A stretch of DNA of 64,000 nucleotides. Source: Trueperella bernardiae (GTDB lineage Bacteria; Actinomycetota; Actinomycetes; Actinomycetales; Actinomycetaceae). The stretch lies in NCBI RefSeq assembly GCF_001469025.1, contig NZ_LNIZ01000003.1, positions 186,001 through 250,000 of the forward strand. The letters run 5' to 3'. Position 1 is the first letter of the stretch. Every line of letters begins with the position of its first letter. Under the pieces are notes generated by a model. That model searched no databases and was not told the origin of the DNA. It was given only the letters and a program-made list of their open reading frames with translations. Positions 25,254 through 38,925 of the stretch are shown here, piece after piece. Both the position numbers and the translations under genes were made by a program.

Positions 25254-26999
25254 GTGAGCGAAAATCCAACGCCACCCACAGGCCCCATTTCGACGATGCG
25301 CCTTGCCGACCTGCAAGAGTTGGCGGCCTCCATGGGCCTTTCGTTGCCGGCCAAGTCCCGCCGCAACGACTACATTTCTGCCATCCGTGAGGCGCGCTCC
25401 GGCCAGGCGCCCGCGAAGAAGAACGCGGCCGAGAAGCCGGCAGGTGCCGAGAAGCCGGCGGAGAAGAGCGCCGAGCGGCCCGCGCGTCGTGACAAGACCC
25501 AGCCTGCTGATTCGCAGGCGGTCAACCAGCACGGCGATCCGAGTGCCCGGCTCGACCTGCCGCCGGTCAAGGGCCGGCCGGCGAAGGAGCTGAGCCAGGA
25601 CGAGAAGAAGGCGGCGCTCGACGCGCTGGGCGATGCCGCCGAGCGTCGTGCCGAGGAAAACGCGGACGACGACTCGCGTGGTCGCCGCGGCCGCCGTCAG
25701 CGCAGCCGCAACCGCAACCGCGGCGATCGCAATGACCGAAACGACCGGGGCGAGCGTTCTGAGCGGGGCGACCGTAATAACCACAATGATCGCAACGATC
25801 GGAACCGCGACCGCGACCAGGATCGCACCGAGCGCGAGGACGACATCGAGTCGGGTGACGTGCTCATCCCGGTGGCCGGCATCCTCGACATCGACGGCAA
25901 CAACAACTACCTGCGCACGGGCGGCTACCTGCCCGGCAAGAATGACGCCTACGTCTCCACCCAGATGATCCGCCGTTACGGCCTGCGCCGAGGCGACGCG
26001 ATCCAGGGCGCAGTGCGCGACGCGTCGGCGGCGGGTAATCGCCGCGGCCGCCAGCACAAGTTCAACCCCTTGGTGGAGGTCACCGCCATCAACGGCATGG
26101 CCCCGGACGAGGCGCGCGAGCGGCCCGAGTTCAACAAGCTCACCCCGCTCTACCCGAACGAAATGCTGCGGATGGAGACCACGCAGAAGGCGCTGACCAC
26201 CCGCGTCATCGACCTCGTGGCCCCGATCGGTAAGGGCCAGCGTGGCCTCATCGTCTCCCCGCCGAAGGCGGGTAAGACCGTGGTCATGCAGCAGATCGCG
26301 ATGGCGATCGCGAACAACAACCCGGACGTTCACCTCATGGTGGTGCTCGTGGACGAGCGCCCCGAGGAAGTGACGGACATGCAGCGCCTGGTCAAGGGCG
26401 AGGTCATTGCTTCCACCTTCGACCGCCCGGCCTCCGACCACACGATCGTGGCCGAGCTGGCGGTGGAGCGCGCCAAGCGCCTGGTCGAGCTCGGCCAGGA
26501 CGTTGTCATCCTCCTCGATTCCCTCACCCGCCTCGGGCGCGCCTACAACCTGGCCGCCCCGGCGTCGGGCCGTATCCTGTCGGGTGGTGTGGACGCCGGC
26601 GCGCTCTACCCGCCCAAGAAGTTCTTCGGCGCGGCGCGCAACATCGAAAACGGCGGCTCGCTCACCATCATCGCCTCGGCGCTGGTGGAGACGGGCTCGA
26701 AGATGGACGAGGTCATCTTCGAGGAGTTCAAGGGCACGGGCAACATGGAGCTGCGCCTCTCGCGCCAGCTGGCCGACCGCCGTATCTTCCCGGCCGTGGA
26801 CCTCAACGCTTCCGGTACGCGCCGCGAGGAGCTGCTGTTCAGCCCTGAGGAGCTCAAGATCGTGTGGCACCTGCGCCGCGCGCTGGGCACCCTCGAACTG
26901 CAGGAGGCCTCGGACTACGTGCTGGGCCGCATGCGCAAGACCGAGTCGAACGCTGAGTTCCTCATGTCGGTGGTGCGAGGTATGCAGAACGCGGACTAG
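25254..26999 (+). CDS. rho: Transcription termination factor Rho
   Basis: A 581-residue ATP-dependent RNA translocase that ends transcription. An N-terminal Rho_N (SAP-like) motif (MRLADLQELAASMGL) is followed by a long low-complexity insert of about 150 residues rich in Lys/Ala, then Arg/Asn/Asp (RNRNRGDRNDRNDRGER), typical of high-GC actinobacteria and likely to bind RNA. Next come the primary RNA-binding domain (VLIPVAGILDIDGNNNYLRTGGY) and the ATPase core with P-loop SPPKAGKTV, Walker B VVILLDSLTRLGRAY, and the Q/R loops. GTG 25254 has AGGAAGGAA 3-8 nt upstream. Confidence 0.96.
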   Translation: MSENPTPPTGPISTMRLADLQELAASMGLSLPAKSRRNDYISAIREARSGQAPAKKNAAEKPAGAEKPAEKSAERPARRDKTQPADSQAVNQHGDPSARLDLPPVKGRPAKELSQDEKKAALDALGDAAERRAEENADDDSRGRRGRRQRSRNRNRGDRNDRNDRGERSERGDRNNHNDRNDRNRDRDQDRTEREDDIESGDVLIPVAGILDIDGNNNYLRTGGYLPGKNDAYVSTQMIRRYGLRRGDAIQGAVRDASAAGNRRGRQHKFNPLVEVTAINGMAPDEARERPEFNKLTPLYPNEMLRMETTQKALTTRVIDLVAPIGKGQRGLIVSPPKAGKTVVMQQIAMAIANNNPDVHLMVVLVDERPEEVTDMQRLVKGEVIASTFDRPASDHTIVAELAVERAKRLVELGQDVVILLDSLTRLGRAYNLAAPASGRILSGGVDAGALYPPKKFFGAARNIENGGSLTIIASALVETGSKMDEVIFEEFKGTGNMELRLSRQLADRRIFPAVDLNASGTRREELLFSPEELKIVWHLRRALGTLELQEASDYVLGRMRKTESNAEFLMSVVRGMQNAD

Positions 27000-27007
27000 G
27001 AGTGGGG

Positions 27008-27037
27008 CCGGCGGTGTGACCAACGGGGCACCGCCGG
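27008..27037 (+). terminator. Hairpin after rho
   Basis: 9-bp stem CCGGCGGTG / CACCGCCGG with a 12-nt loop, 8 nt after the rho stop; no T-tract. Confidence 0.6.
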
Positions 27038-27137
27038 TCGCTACCCAACCCCTTGCGTGCTGTGGTTAAATTGACCGTCGGCTTCTGGTTCACCGGCTCG
27101 CCGGACCCAGGGCATCAAACGATCCAAGGAGAAAGAA

Positions 27138-27350
27138 ATGAAGCAGGGTATCCACCCCGATTACCACGACATTCACGTCACCTGCACCTGCGGCAACGAA
27201 TTCGAGACTCGGTCCACGCTTCCGGGCGGTTCGTTGCGCGTTGAGGTGTGCAGCGCCTGCCACCCGTTCTACACGGGCAAGCAGAAGATCCTCGACACCG
27301 GCGGCCGCGTGGCCCGCTTCGAGGCTCGCTACGGCAAGCGCACCAAGTAA
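27138..27350 (+). CDS. rpmE: 50S ribosomal protein bL31 (zinc-binding form)
   Basis: A 70-residue large-subunit protein. It has the CTCG pair in its N-terminal strand and [12 protein letters not shown] later, giving the four-Cys zinc site of the C+ form; in many actinobacteria this form is replaced by a Cys-less paralogue under zinc limitation. A perfect AAGGAG lies 7 nt before ATG. It is a single-gene unit between the rho hairpin and a strong terminator. Confidence 0.97.
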   Translation: MKQGIHPDYHDIHVTCTCGNEFETRSTLPGGSLRVEVCSACHPFYTGKQKILDTGGRVARFEARYGKRTK

Positions 27351-27361
27351 CTGGGCTTTAC

Positions 27362-27400
27362 AACGCCGGTACAGTGTTATCTGTACCGGCGTTGGCTTTT
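27362..27400 (+). terminator. Strong rho-independent terminator after rpmE
   Basis: 13-bp perfect stem AACGCCGGTACAG / CTGTACCGGCGTT, loop TGTTAT, then GGCTTTT. Confidence 0.93.
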
Positions 27401-27419
27401 ATGTTGAGAGATTAGGTTC

Positions 27420-28532
27420 ATGAGTGAGTTCCCTGCCGCGCAGGCCGCGGCCGAAGAGTATGCGGACATTGAAAAGCAGATGGCGTCCCCCGAAGTGCTG
27501 GCCAAGCCGGAGAAGCTACGTAAGCTGGGCCGGCGCTACGCCGAGCTGCGGCGTGTGGTGACGCGCTACGAGCACTGGCTGGCCGCCTCCACGGATCTGA
27601 GCGAGGCGAAGGAGATCGTGGAGCTCGGCGGAGAGGACGGGGAACTGTTCGCCGCGGAGTTGCCGCGTCTGCAGGCCGAGGTGGACGACGCGGCCGATTC
27701 GTTGCGTGACGCGCTGTTGCCGCGCGATCCCGACGACGGCCGAGACGTCATCCTCGAGGTCAAGGCGGGCGAGGGCGGCGAGGAGTCCGCGCTGTTCGCC
27801 TCCGACCTGCTGCGCATGTACCAGCGCTATGCCGAGTCGAAGGGCTGGTCCACCCAGATCCTGTCGCACACCGACACGGACATGGGCGGGTACAAGGACG
27901 TCCAGGTGGCGATCAAGGCCAAGAATGTGCCGGAGGATCCGTCCGACGGCGTGTGGGCGCACCTGAAGTATGAGGCGGGCGTGCACCGCGTCCAGCGCGT
28001 GCCGGTCACGGAGTCGCAGGGCCGCGTGCACACCTCCGCCGCCGGCGTCCTCGTGTTTGCCGAGGTGGACGAGCCGGAGGAAGTGCAGATCAACGATAAC
28101 GATCTGCGCATCGATGTCTACCGCTCCTCGGGCCCGGGCGGCCAGTCGGTCAACACCACGGATTCGGCCGTGCGCATCACCCACCTGCCCACGGGCATCA
28201 CCGTGTCGATGCAGGATGAGAAGTCACAGATCAAGAACCGTGAGGCGGCCATGCGCGTGCTTCTGGCACGGCTGCGCCAAGCCCAGATGGAGGAGCTGGC
28301 GGCCAAGGAGGCCGATCAGCGCCGCTCGCAGGTGCGCACCGTGGACCGCTCCGAGCGTGTGCGCACGTACAACTTCCCCGAGAACCGGATCGCCGATCAC
28401 CGCACGGGATTCAAGGCTCACAACCTCGATCAGGTGCTCGCCGGCCACCTCGACGACGTCATCACCTCCCTGCGCGAAAAGGACGAGGAGGAGCGCCTCC
28501 AGGCGGCAGCCGACGAAGCCGAGGCCCAGTAA
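27420..28532 (+). CDS. prfA: Peptide chain release factor 1
   Basis: A 370-residue class I release factor that ends translation at UAA and UAG. The GGQ tripeptide is in [19 protein letters not shown] near residue 240, the PxT anticodon tripeptide is in [14 protein letters not shown] near 195, and there is a C-terminal basic domain ([16 protein letters not shown]). It begins 19 nt after the rpmE terminator and opens the prfA-prmC-tsaC-wecA-atpI run. Confidence 0.97.
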   Translation: MSEFPAAQAAAEEYADIEKQMASPEVLAKPEKLRKLGRRYAELRRVVTRYEHWLAASTDLSEAKEIVELGGEDGELFAAELPRLQAEVDDAADSLRDALLPRDPDDGRDVILEVKAGEGGEESALFASDLLRMYQRYAESKGWSTQILSHTDTDMGGYKDVQVAIKAKNVPEDPSDGVWAHLKYEAGVHRVQRVPVTESQGRVHTSAAGVLVFAEVDEPEEVQINDNDLRIDVYRSSGPGGQSVNTTDSAVRITHLPTGITVSMQDEKSQIKNREAAMRVLLARLRQAQMEELAAKEADQRRSQVRTVDRSERVRTYNFPENRIADHRTGFKAHNLDQVLAGHLDDVITSLREKDEEERLQAAADEAEAQ

Positions 28533-29351
28533 ATGTGGGCGCAGGCGATCGCCCGGGCGTGCGCTGAGCTGACCGCCGCGGGCGTGCCCTCCCCGGAGGC
28601 CGACGCCCGCCTACTCGCCCAGCTCGTTGCAGGGGAGCGAGTGCAGGGGACGCCATCCCCGCAGGAGCTGGCCCGCTACGAGGAGCTCGTGGCCGCCCGC
28701 GCCCGCCGCGTGCCGCTCCAGCACCTGGAGGGTACGATGTATTTCCGCTACCTTGAGCTCGAGGCGCGGCCGGGGGTGTTCATCGTGCGGCCTGAGACCG
28801 AGTCGGTGGTCGAGGCCGCGCTGGCCGACATCCGAGCGTTGCCGGATCCGCTGGTGGCGGACCTGTGCACTGGCTCGGGCGCGATCGCGATCTCGATCGC
28901 CACCGAATCGAACGCCCGCGTGCTCGCGGTTGAGCGCTCTGCCGATACCTTCGCCTCCGCCGCCCTCAACAACGCCCGCTACGGCGGCCTTGTCAGCCTC
29001 GTCCAGGGCGACGCGCTTGAGGAGCTGGAGGAGTACGCGGGCCGCATCGACGTCGTCGTGAGCAACCCTCCCTACGTGGCGCCGTGGCACGAGCTGTCGC
29101 CGGAGGTGCGCCAGGACCCGGAGCTCGCGCTGTTTGGCGGCGGGACGGACGGGCTGGATCTGCCCCGGCAGTTGGTGGCGCGCGCCCACCTCCTCCTGCG
29201 AGGTGGGGGTATCCTCATCATGGAACATGGAGACGAGCAGGGCGAGGCCCTCCGCGCGGCCGCCACCGAGTGCGGCTTCGTGGACGTCACCACCGGGCGT
29301 GACCTGGCCGGCCGGGACCGGTGGCTGCGCGCACGAAAGGAACGCCAATGA
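28533..29351 (+). CDS. prmC: Release factor glutamine N5-methyltransferase
   Basis: A 272-residue S-adenosylmethionine-dependent methyltransferase that methylates the Gln of the GGQ motif in release factors. It has an N-terminal helical substrate domain, the SAM motif VADLCTGSGAIAISIA near residue 110, and the catalytic NPPY in DVVVSNPPYVAPWH near 180. ATG 28533 directly follows the prfA stop, so the enzyme is made with its substrate. Confidence 0.96.
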   Translation: MWAQAIARACAELTAAGVPSPEADARLLAQLVAGERVQGTPSPQELARYEELVAARARRVPLQHLEGTMYFRYLELEARPGVFIVRPETESVVEAALADIRALPDPLVADLCTGSGAIAISIATESNARVLAVERSADTFASAALNNARYGGLVSLVQGDALEELEEYAGRIDVVVSNPPYVAPWHELSPEVRQDPELALFGGGTDGLDLPRQLVARAHLLLRGGGILIMEHGDEQGEALRAAATECGFVDVTTGRDLAGRDRWLRARKERQ

Positions 29352-29953
29352 AAGTACCGGCGAGCGACCAGCGCGCCATTGCACTGGCCAGCGCGGCGAT
29401 TGCGCGCGGGGAAGTTATCTGCCTGCCCACCGACACGGTTTACGGCATCGGCGCCGATCCCTTTAACACCGACGCCGTCACCCGGCTGCTGACAGCCAAG
29501 TCCCGCACGCGCGCCAACCCGCCGCCCGTGCTCGTGGCCGAGGGACAGGCCGAGGAGCTGAGCGAGGAGATCTCGCCGGCGGCCCGGGCGCTCATGGAGG
29601 CCTTCTGGCCGGGAGCGATGACAATCGTGGTGCCCGCGCGCGCCTCGATTGGCTGGGACCTGGGCGAGACGAACGGGACCGTGGCGCTGCGCATGCCCGA
29701 TTCGGATACCACGCTTGCGCTCCTTCGCGCGGTGGGCCCGCTCGCGGTGACGAGCGCCAACCAGCACGGCCAGCCGCCCGCCACTGCGGTGGAGGCGGCG
29801 ATGGACCAGCTCGGCGGCGCGGTCTCCCTTTACCTCGACGGCGGCCCGTCGGCCGGGGGAGTGGCCTCCACGATCGTCAGCGTGGTTGGCGAGCCGACAA
29901 TTTTGCGTCAGGGCGCGATCAGCGCCGACGCCGTGTGGCAGGCGCTGGCGTGA
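29348..29953 (+). CDS. tsaC: L-threonylcarbamoyladenylate synthase (Sua5/YwlC type)
   Basis: A 201-residue YrdC-domain protein that makes threonylcarbamoyl-AMP for the t6A37 modification of tRNAs reading ANN codons. Family features: GEVICLPTDTVYGIGADPFN, the KSRTRANPPPVLV nucleotide/threonine-binding segment, FWPGAMTIVVPA, and ALRMPDS. It lacks the extra C-terminal Sua5 domain. ATG 29348 overlaps the prmC stop and AAAGGA lies 5 nt upstream. Confidence 0.94.
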   Translation: MKVPASDQRAIALASAAIARGEVICLPTDTVYGIGADPFNTDAVTRLLTAKSRTRANPPPVLVAEGQAEELSEEISPAARALMEAFWPGAMTIVVPARASIGWDLGETNGTVALRMPDSDTTLALLRAVGPLAVTSANQHGQPPATAVEAAMDQLGGAVSLYLDGGPSAGGVASTIVSVVGEPTILRQGAISADAVWQALA

Positions 29954-31044
29954 GAACCTACCTCCTCATCCTCGTCCTCGCCGCGGCCCTCACCTACCTG
30001 CTGGTGCCGCTGGTGTTGCGCATCGCGCTCGCCACAGGCGCGATAACCCAGATCCGCGAGCGTGACGTCCACTCCACCCCGATCGCCCGTCTGGGCGGTG
30101 TGGCGATGTTTGCCGGGCTCGTGGGGGCGCTCGCGCTCGCCAGCCAGATCCCCTACCTGCGTGAGGTGTTCGCGCCGAGCACGGGGGTGTGGGCGATCCT
30201 GTGGGGCGGGGCAATCATGTGCGTCCTGGGCGCGATCGACGACGTGTGGGAGCTGACCTGGTATTCGAAGTTCGCCGGTGAGATCCTGGCGGCCGGTGTG
30301 ATGGCGTGGCAGGGCGTGCAGCTGGTGACGGTGCCACTTTTGGGACTGACCGTGGGCTCCACGCGCCTGACCCTGTTTGCCACAATCATCGCGGTGGTCG
30401 TGGTGGCCAATGCCGTGAACTTCGTGGACGGCCTGGACGGGCTGGCGGCCGGGGTGGTCGGCATCGCGGCGTTCGCCTTCTTCATCTACGCCTACTACCT
30501 CACCCGAGAGGTCTCGCCCGGTGACTACACCTCCGTGGCGACGACCGTGCTCGCGGCTCTCGTGGGCAGTTGCGTGGGCTTCCTGCCGCACAACTTCCAC
30601 CCGGCGAGGATCTTCATGGGTGATTCGGGCGCACTCATGCTCGGTACCGTGCTCGCGGGCGCCACGATCCTGGTTACGGGTCAGATCGACCCGGCCACGG
30701 TGGGCGCCCGCCAGGCCCTGCCCGCATTCATGCCGCTCGTCATCCCCCTGCTCGTGCTCCTCATTCCGCTCATTGACCTCACGTGGGCCGTGTTCCGCCG
30801 CGTGCGCCAGGGGCGTTCGCCCTTCTCCGCCGACGCCGGCCACCTCCACCACCGCCTCCTGCGCCGGGGCCACTCCCACACCGTGGCCGTGCTCATCTTG
30901 TACATGTGGACCGCGATCGCCTCCTTCTCCGCCGTCGCCTACACGGTCTATCCCGGCCCGCGCGTGCTGGCGGGCGCGGCGCTCACGATCTTCGCCGGCA
31001 CTGCGGTGACTTGGCAGAAGTTCGGAAAGCGCCGTGCGGCGTAG
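29950..31044 (+). CDS. wecA: Undecaprenyl-phosphate GlcNAc-1-phosphate transferase (WecA/TagO type)
   Basis: A 364-residue polytopic membrane enzyme (about 11 helices) of the MraY/WecA family that starts wall-polymer synthesis by moving a sugar-1-phosphate onto the lipid carrier. Family motifs are AIDDVWELTW, NAVNFVDGLDGLAAG with catalytic Asp residues, and HNFHPARIFMGDSGALMLG; the cytosolic loop HLHHRLLRRGHSH matches the His-rich motif. GTG 29950 overlaps the tsaC stop. It overlaps atpI at its end, an order conserved upstream of actinobacterial ATP synthase operons. Confidence 0.93.
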   Translation: MRTYLLILVLAAALTYLLVPLVLRIALATGAITQIRERDVHSTPIARLGGVAMFAGLVGALALASQIPYLREVFAPSTGVWAILWGGAIMCVLGAIDDVWELTWYSKFAGEILAAGVMAWQGVQLVTVPLLGLTVGSTRLTLFATIIAVVVVANAVNFVDGLDGLAAGVVGIAAFAFFIYAYYLTREVSPGDYTSVATTVLAALVGSCVGFLPHNFHPARIFMGDSGALMLGTVLAGATILVTGQIDPATVGARQALPAFMPLVIPLLVLLIPLIDLTWAVFRRVRQGRSPFSADAGHLHHRLLRRGHSHTVAVLILYMWTAIASFSAVAYTVYPGPRVLAGAALTIFAGTAVTWQKFGKRRAA

Positions 31045-31441
31045 GCCGGGCGAGTCGTACACGGCGGCCGGGCTGATCGCTCGGGCCACGCTGGGCGCGG
31101 CCGCCCTGGTCGGCGTCGTGACCGTGATCGCCGCGCTCCTCGTCCCGGCCGAGCGCCTGTCCATCTTGGCCGGCGGCGGGATCGCGGTGCTCATCAACCT
31201 CGTGACGCTCAGCGCGAGCGCGCTTGCCGCGCGCTATTTCGCCGACGCGCAGGGTGCGGCGATGGTTGGGGCGTACGTGGTGAAGATGGCGGCCTTCGGG
31301 GTGGCCTTGCTTGCGTTGCGGGGTTCGGGGCTGAACCTGCGCGTGGTCGTCGGCGTCTTCGCCCTCGCCCTCCTTGCCTCCCTCCTCGTTTACTCCGTCC
31401 TTGCCCTCCGCAGGGCCGGCCCACACGTGGGGCAGGGGTAG
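31034..31441 (+). CDS. atpI: AtpI-like small membrane protein
   Basis: A 135-residue protein with four predicted membrane helices (about 12-36, 40-60, 72-95 and 102-125) and the position of AtpI, an assembly helper of the Fo c-ring. Sequence conservation is low, as usual for this protein. GTG 31034 lies inside the end of wecA (11-bp overlap). A promoter for atpB lies between it and the remaining atp genes, so it may be transcribed mainly with wecA. Confidence 0.75.
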   Translation: MRRRPGESYTAAGLIARATLGAAALVGVVTVIAALLVPAERLSILAGGGIAVLINLVTLSASALAARYFADAQGAAMVGAYVVKMAAFGVALLALRGSGLNLRVVVGVFALALLASLLVYSVLALRRAGPHVGQG

Positions 31442-31526
31442 CGGAAAACCACCGGTCAGGCACGCGCCACGAGACGGGCATAAGTCACAAAAATCTCCGA
31501 GCGAGACCAGGGGGTCATGGGTTACC

Positions 31527-31556
31527 TTGGAAGCAAGGAAAATACTCAGGTAGAGT
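31527..31556 (+). promoter_or_regulatory. Probable atp operon promoter
   Basis: TTGGAA (31527-31532), an 18-bp spacer and TAGAGT (31551-31556), leaving a leader of about 60 nt before atpB. Confidence 0.55.
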
Positions 31557-31621
31557 GTTTTGAGGTCGTGTCAGCATCGACGCACATGAGGACATCGCAC
31601 TAGTTGGGGTTTGAACGCACT

Positions 31622-32681
<1,060 letters not shown>

Positions 32682-32683
32682 GA

Positions 32684-33238
32684 ATGCGTGAGACGATTCT
32701 TGCAGAGGGCGGCGACTACAACCTGCTCTTTCCTGCACCGTCGGAACTCCTCTGGGGCACGCTGGCGTTCATCCTCGTGGCTGTGGCGGTCTACAAGTTC
32801 GCCTGGCCGTCGTTCGTCGCGATGCTTGACGAGCGCGCGGAGAAGATCGAGGAGGGCCTGAAGGCCGCTGAGGTCGCGCGCGCCGAGGTTGCCGACCAGC
32901 AGGCTAAGCTCGCGGAGGAGATCCGCGAGGCCCAGCGTGAGGCCACGGGCATCCGCGAGAACGCCCAGGACAACGCGAAGGCGATCATCGCCGAGGCCCA
33001 GGCCAAGGCCCGCAGCGAGGCCGACGGCCTGATCACTAGCGCCCAGCGCCGTATCGACGCCGACTCGGAGGCAGCCCAGCGCTCTCTCCAGGCAGAGGTG
33101 GGCGTGCTGGCCACGGAGCTGGCCGGCCGCATTGTGGGCGAAGCGATTGCTGATGAGGTGCTCGCCCGCCGTGTCATCGATCGCTTCATGGATGATCTTG
33201 AGACGATGACCCCGGAGCTGACGGAGGCGGAGTCCTAG
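32684..33238 (+). CDS. atpF: ATP synthase Fo subunit b
   Basis: A 184-residue peripheral-stalk subunit with one membrane helix at about 22-42 (LLWGTLAFILVAVAVYKFAW) and a long Ala/Glu/Arg-rich amphipathic helix (50-165) that dimerises in the stator. It begins two bases after the atpE stop. Confidence 0.95.
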   Translation: MRETILAEGGDYNLLFPAPSELLWGTLAFILVAVAVYKFAWPSFVAMLDERAEKIEEGLKAAEVARAEVADQQAKLAEEIREAQREATGIRENAQDNAKAIIAEAQAKARSEADGLITSAQRRIDADSEAAQRSLQAEVGVLATELAGRIVGEAIADEVLARRVIDRFMDDLETMTPELTEAES

Positions 33239-33239
33239 G

Positions 33240-34049
33240 ATGCGTGCAGCAAGTCAAGGCGCGCTCGACCGGGCGCGGGAGCGGTGGGAGCCGTTCGTCG
33301 CCACCCAGGTGGGCAAGGAGATCGAACTGGCCCTCCAGATGTTCTCCATCGTGGATGTCATCAAGGTCTCCACGGCGCTCACCAACGCACTCGAGGGCGG
33401 ATCGCGGGACGCGCAGGCGCGTGCGAAGCTCGCACGCGACGTGTTCGGCGGGCGCGTGAGCGACGGAGTGGCCGAGCTCGTGGAGGGACTCGTGCGCGAG
33501 GAGTGGTCCCAGCGGGATGACCTGCAGCGGGCCATCGAAGCGCTCGGGGTTGACACGATCCTGCTGGGCGCCCGCCGCGAGGGCGTGCTGTCCACCGTGG
33601 AAGAGGAGCTCTACCAGACGATGCGCCTCTACTCGGACAACCGCGATCTGCGCCTTGCCTTCACCACGCCGAACCTGTCCCCGGAGGCCCGCCACCGGTT
33701 CGCCGAGCAGCTGTTCCACAACCTCCAGCCGTGGACCGTGGCGCTCATCCGGCGCTCGATCGCGCGCGAACACCACACGATCCCGGGCCTGCTGCGCCGC
33801 TACACGTTCGCAGCCGCGCGCCTGGACGAGCACATGGTGGCCGCGGTGACCAGCGCCCTGCCGCTCACGCGCGAGCAGGAGGAGCGCCTGGCACGCATCC
33901 TCAGCGCCAAGTACGGCACGCCGGTCAAGATCCACGTTTCCATTGACACGGAAGTCATCGGAGGCCTGCGGATCTACGTGGGGGATGACATCATCGATGG
34001 CACTATCGCCAGCCGACTCGACTCGGTTCGAGGGGCATTTACCAACTGA
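33240..34049 (+). CDS. atpH: ATP synthase F1 subunit delta
   Basis: A 269-residue stator subunit linking b to the top of F1. The C-terminal family signature is LDSVRGAFTN preceded by GLRIYVGDDIIDGTIASR. It is longer than the roughly 180-residue proteobacterial form, as in other actinobacteria. It starts one base after the atpF stop. Confidence 0.95.
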   Translation: MRAASQGALDRARERWEPFVATQVGKEIELALQMFSIVDVIKVSTALTNALEGGSRDAQARAKLARDVFGGRVSDGVAELVEGLVREEWSQRDDLQRAIEALGVDTILLGARREGVLSTVEEELYQTMRLYSDNRDLRLAFTTPNLSPEARHRFAEQLFHNLQPWTVALIRRSIAREHHTIPGLLRRYTFAAARLDEHMVAAVTSALPLTREQEERLARILSAKYGTPVKIHVSIDTEVIGGLRIYVGDDIIDGTIASRLDSVRGAFTN

Positions 34050-34091
34050 TTTTGAAAAGCGGCCTAGCCGCAAGCGAGCGAAGGAAGATAA

Positions 34092-35717
34092 ATGGCTGAA
34101 CTGATCAAGCCGGAGGAAATCCGGGCTGCGTTGGACAGCTTTGTGAGTTCGTATGAGCCTCCGAAAGCGGCCAGCGAGGAAGTCGGCCACGTCACCCTGA
34201 CGGCCGACGGCATTGCCCGCGTGGACGGGCTGCCGGGCGCTATGGCGAATGAGCTTTTGCAGTTCGAGGATGACACCCTCGGCTTGGCGATGAACCTGGA
34301 AGAGGAAGAGATCGGCGTCGTCGTCCTCGGTGAATTCGAGGGTATCCGCGAGGGCATGGAGGTGCGTCGCACCGGGGAAGTTCTTTCCGTCCCCGTGGGC
34401 GATGGCTACCTCGGCCGCGTTGTCGATCCGCTTGGTAAGCCGATCGACGGTCTGGGCGAGATCACGGACCTCGACGGGCGCCGCGCGCTCGAGCTGCAGG
34501 CCCCGGGCGTCATGATGCGTAAGTCGGTCCACGAGCCGCTGCAGACCGGCCTCAAGGCGATTGACGCAATGATCCCGATCGGGCGCGGCCAGCGCCAGCT
34601 CATCATTGGCGACCGCAAGACGGGCAAGACCGCCCTGGCGATCGACGCCGTACTCAACCAGAAGGCGAACTGGGAGTCGGGCGATCCGACCAAGCAGGTG
34701 CGCTGCATCTACGTGGCGGTGGGCCAGAAGGGCTCCACCATCGCTTCTGTGCGGGCCACGCTCGAAGCCAACGGCGCGCTCGAATACACCACGATCGTGG
34801 CCGCGCCCGCCTCCGACTCGGCGGGCTTCAAGTACCTCGCCCCCTACACCGGCTCAGCCATCGGCCAGCACTGGATGTACCAGGGCAAGCACGTGCTCAT
34901 CATCTTTGACGACCTGTCGAAGCAGGCAGAGGCCTACCGCTCGCTGTCCCTCCTGCTGCGCCGCCCGCCGGGGCGTGAGGCCTACCCGGGCGACGTGTTC
35001 TACCTGCACTCCCGCCTCCTCGAGCGCTGTGCGAAGCTCTCCGACGAGCTCGGTGCCGGCTCGATGACGGGCCTGCCGATCATCGAGACAAAGGCCAACG
35101 ACGTCTCGGCCTACATCCCCACCAACGTCATCTCGATCACGGACGGGCAGATCTTCCTCCAGTCGGATCTGTTCAACGCCAACCAGCGCCCCGCTGTCGA
35201 CGTCGGCATCTCCGTGTCCCGCGTGGGCGGTGACGCGCAGATCAAGGCGATGAAGAAGGTAGCCGGCACGCTGAAGATCACGCTGGCGCAGTACCGCGCC
35301 CAGGCGGCGTTCGCGATGTTTGCCTCCGATCTTGACGCGACCACCCGACGCCAGCTCACCCGCGGCGAGCGCCTCATGGAGCTACTCAAGCAGCCGCAGT
35401 ACACCCCGTACGCGGTCGAGGACCAGGTGGCGTCCGTGTGGGCCGGCACCAACGGTTACCTCGACACGATCGAGCTCAAGGACGTGCACAAGTTCGAATC
35501 GGGCTACCTCGACTACCTGCGCCACAACACGAACGTGCTGCAGACCATCCTCGAGACCGGCAAGCTGGAGCCCGAGACGGAGGAGGAGCTGAAGGCGGCC
35601 ACCGCCAAGTTCCTTGACTCCTTCACCTCCGCCTATGAGACCCACGAGCTGCCGACCGACCAGGTCGATCCTGCCCAGAAGTCGCAGGAGCAGATCGTTC
35701 GGTCCAAGAGGGGTTAG
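34092..35717 (+). CDS. atpA: ATP synthase F1 subunit alpha
   Basis: A 541-residue non-catalytic nucleotide-binding subunit. P-loop [11 protein letters not shown] near residue 174, the alpha/beta signature [21 protein letters not shown] near 300, and the conserved C-terminal [24 protein letters not shown] precedes ATG with good spacing. Confidence 0.98.
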   Translation: MAELIKPEEIRAALDSFVSSYEPPKAASEEVGHVTLTADGIARVDGLPGAMANELLQFEDDTLGLAMNLEEEEIGVVVLGEFEGIREGMEVRRTGEVLSVPVGDGYLGRVVDPLGKPIDGLGEITDLDGRRALELQAPGVMMRKSVHEPLQTGLKAIDAMIPIGRGQRQLIIGDRKTGKTALAIDAVLNQKANWESGDPTKQVRCIYVAVGQKGSTIASVRATLEANGALEYTTIVAAPASDSAGFKYLAPYTGSAIGQHWMYQGKHVLIIFDDLSKQAEAYRSLSLLLRRPPGREAYPGDVFYLHSRLLERCAKLSDELGAGSMTGLPIIETKANDVSAYIPTNVISITDGQIFLQSDLFNANQRPAVDVGISVSRVGGDAQIKAMKKVAGTLKITLAQYRAQAAFAMFASDLDATTRRQLTRGERLMELLKQPQYTPYAVEDQVASVWAGTNGYLDTIELKDVHKFESGYLDYLRHNTNVLQTILETGKLEPETEEELKAATAKFLDSFTSAYETHELPTDQVDPAQKSQEQIVRSKRG

Positions 35718-35719
35718 TA

Positions 35720-38368
<2,649 letters not shown>

Positions 38369-38380
38369 GAACGGGCTGAT

Positions 38381-38800
38381 ATGGGCGAGGGCGGCATCTG
38401 GTGGATCATCGCGATCCTTGTGATGCTCGCCCTCGCCCTGTCATCCCTCTACCTGTATCGCATTCGCTACTTGCTCAATCACGAGGCCTCGATCCAGGTG
38501 TCGGTGCGGGGCGAGGACGGGGCGTGGCACAACGCGATCGCGATCCTTGGGCCTGAGTCCCTTGACCTGTATTCCACGCGCTCCCTGTCCTTGGCGCCGA
38601 AGGTGCGGTGGGTGCGCAACACGATGAGTTTTGAGGTGCAGCGCCCGCGCGGGGGTATCTCCGTGGTCACGGTCCTCATGCCCGGCAAACCAGGTAGCGC
38701 GGGGGAGAGCCGGCGGGTGGCCTCCAGTCCGGAGGAGATGGCGGCGCTGCTGTCCTGGATGGATTCCTCGCGCCCCTCGGCCGAGCCCACGCTCGGGTAG
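38381..38800 (+). CDS. DUF2550 membrane-anchored protein
   Basis: A 139-residue protein with one N-terminal helix (about 6-27) and a cytosolic beta-rich domain. Its place directly after atpC and its sequence (RIRYLLNHEASIQVSVRG...GAWHNAIAILG) match the actinobacterial DUF2550 family. Function unknown; it is 12 nt after atpC and probably in the atp operon. Confidence 0.85.
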   Translation: MGEGGIWWIIAILVMLALALSSLYLYRIRYLLNHEASIQVSVRGEDGAWHNAIAILGPESLDLYSTRSLSLAPKVRWVRNTMSFEVQRPRGGISVVTVLMPGKPGSAGESRRVASSPEEMAALLSWMDSSRPSAEPTLG

Positions 38801-38894
38801 GGGTGAGCCGGGCGGGCGGCGTCGTGCGGCGGCTTGCATTGCCGGGCAGCGTCGTGAGGTAGCGGGCGCAAGACGCGCGGGCCGGGCGCTCTGC

Positions 38895-38900
38895 TAGGCT
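38895..38900 (+). promoter_or_regulatory. Probable -10 element of nucS
   Basis: TAGGCT, 25 nt before GTG 38926, leaving room for the ribosome site AAAGGAAG; a leadered promoter. Confidence 0.5.
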
Positions 38901-38925
38901 GGAGCTTCTAGCGGAAAGGAAGCTC

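Noticed and set aside
25206-27023. 605-codon minus-strand frame opposite rho
   Set aside because: It mirrors rho, with repeats that reflect the Arg/Asp-rich insert read backwards; no independent evidence.
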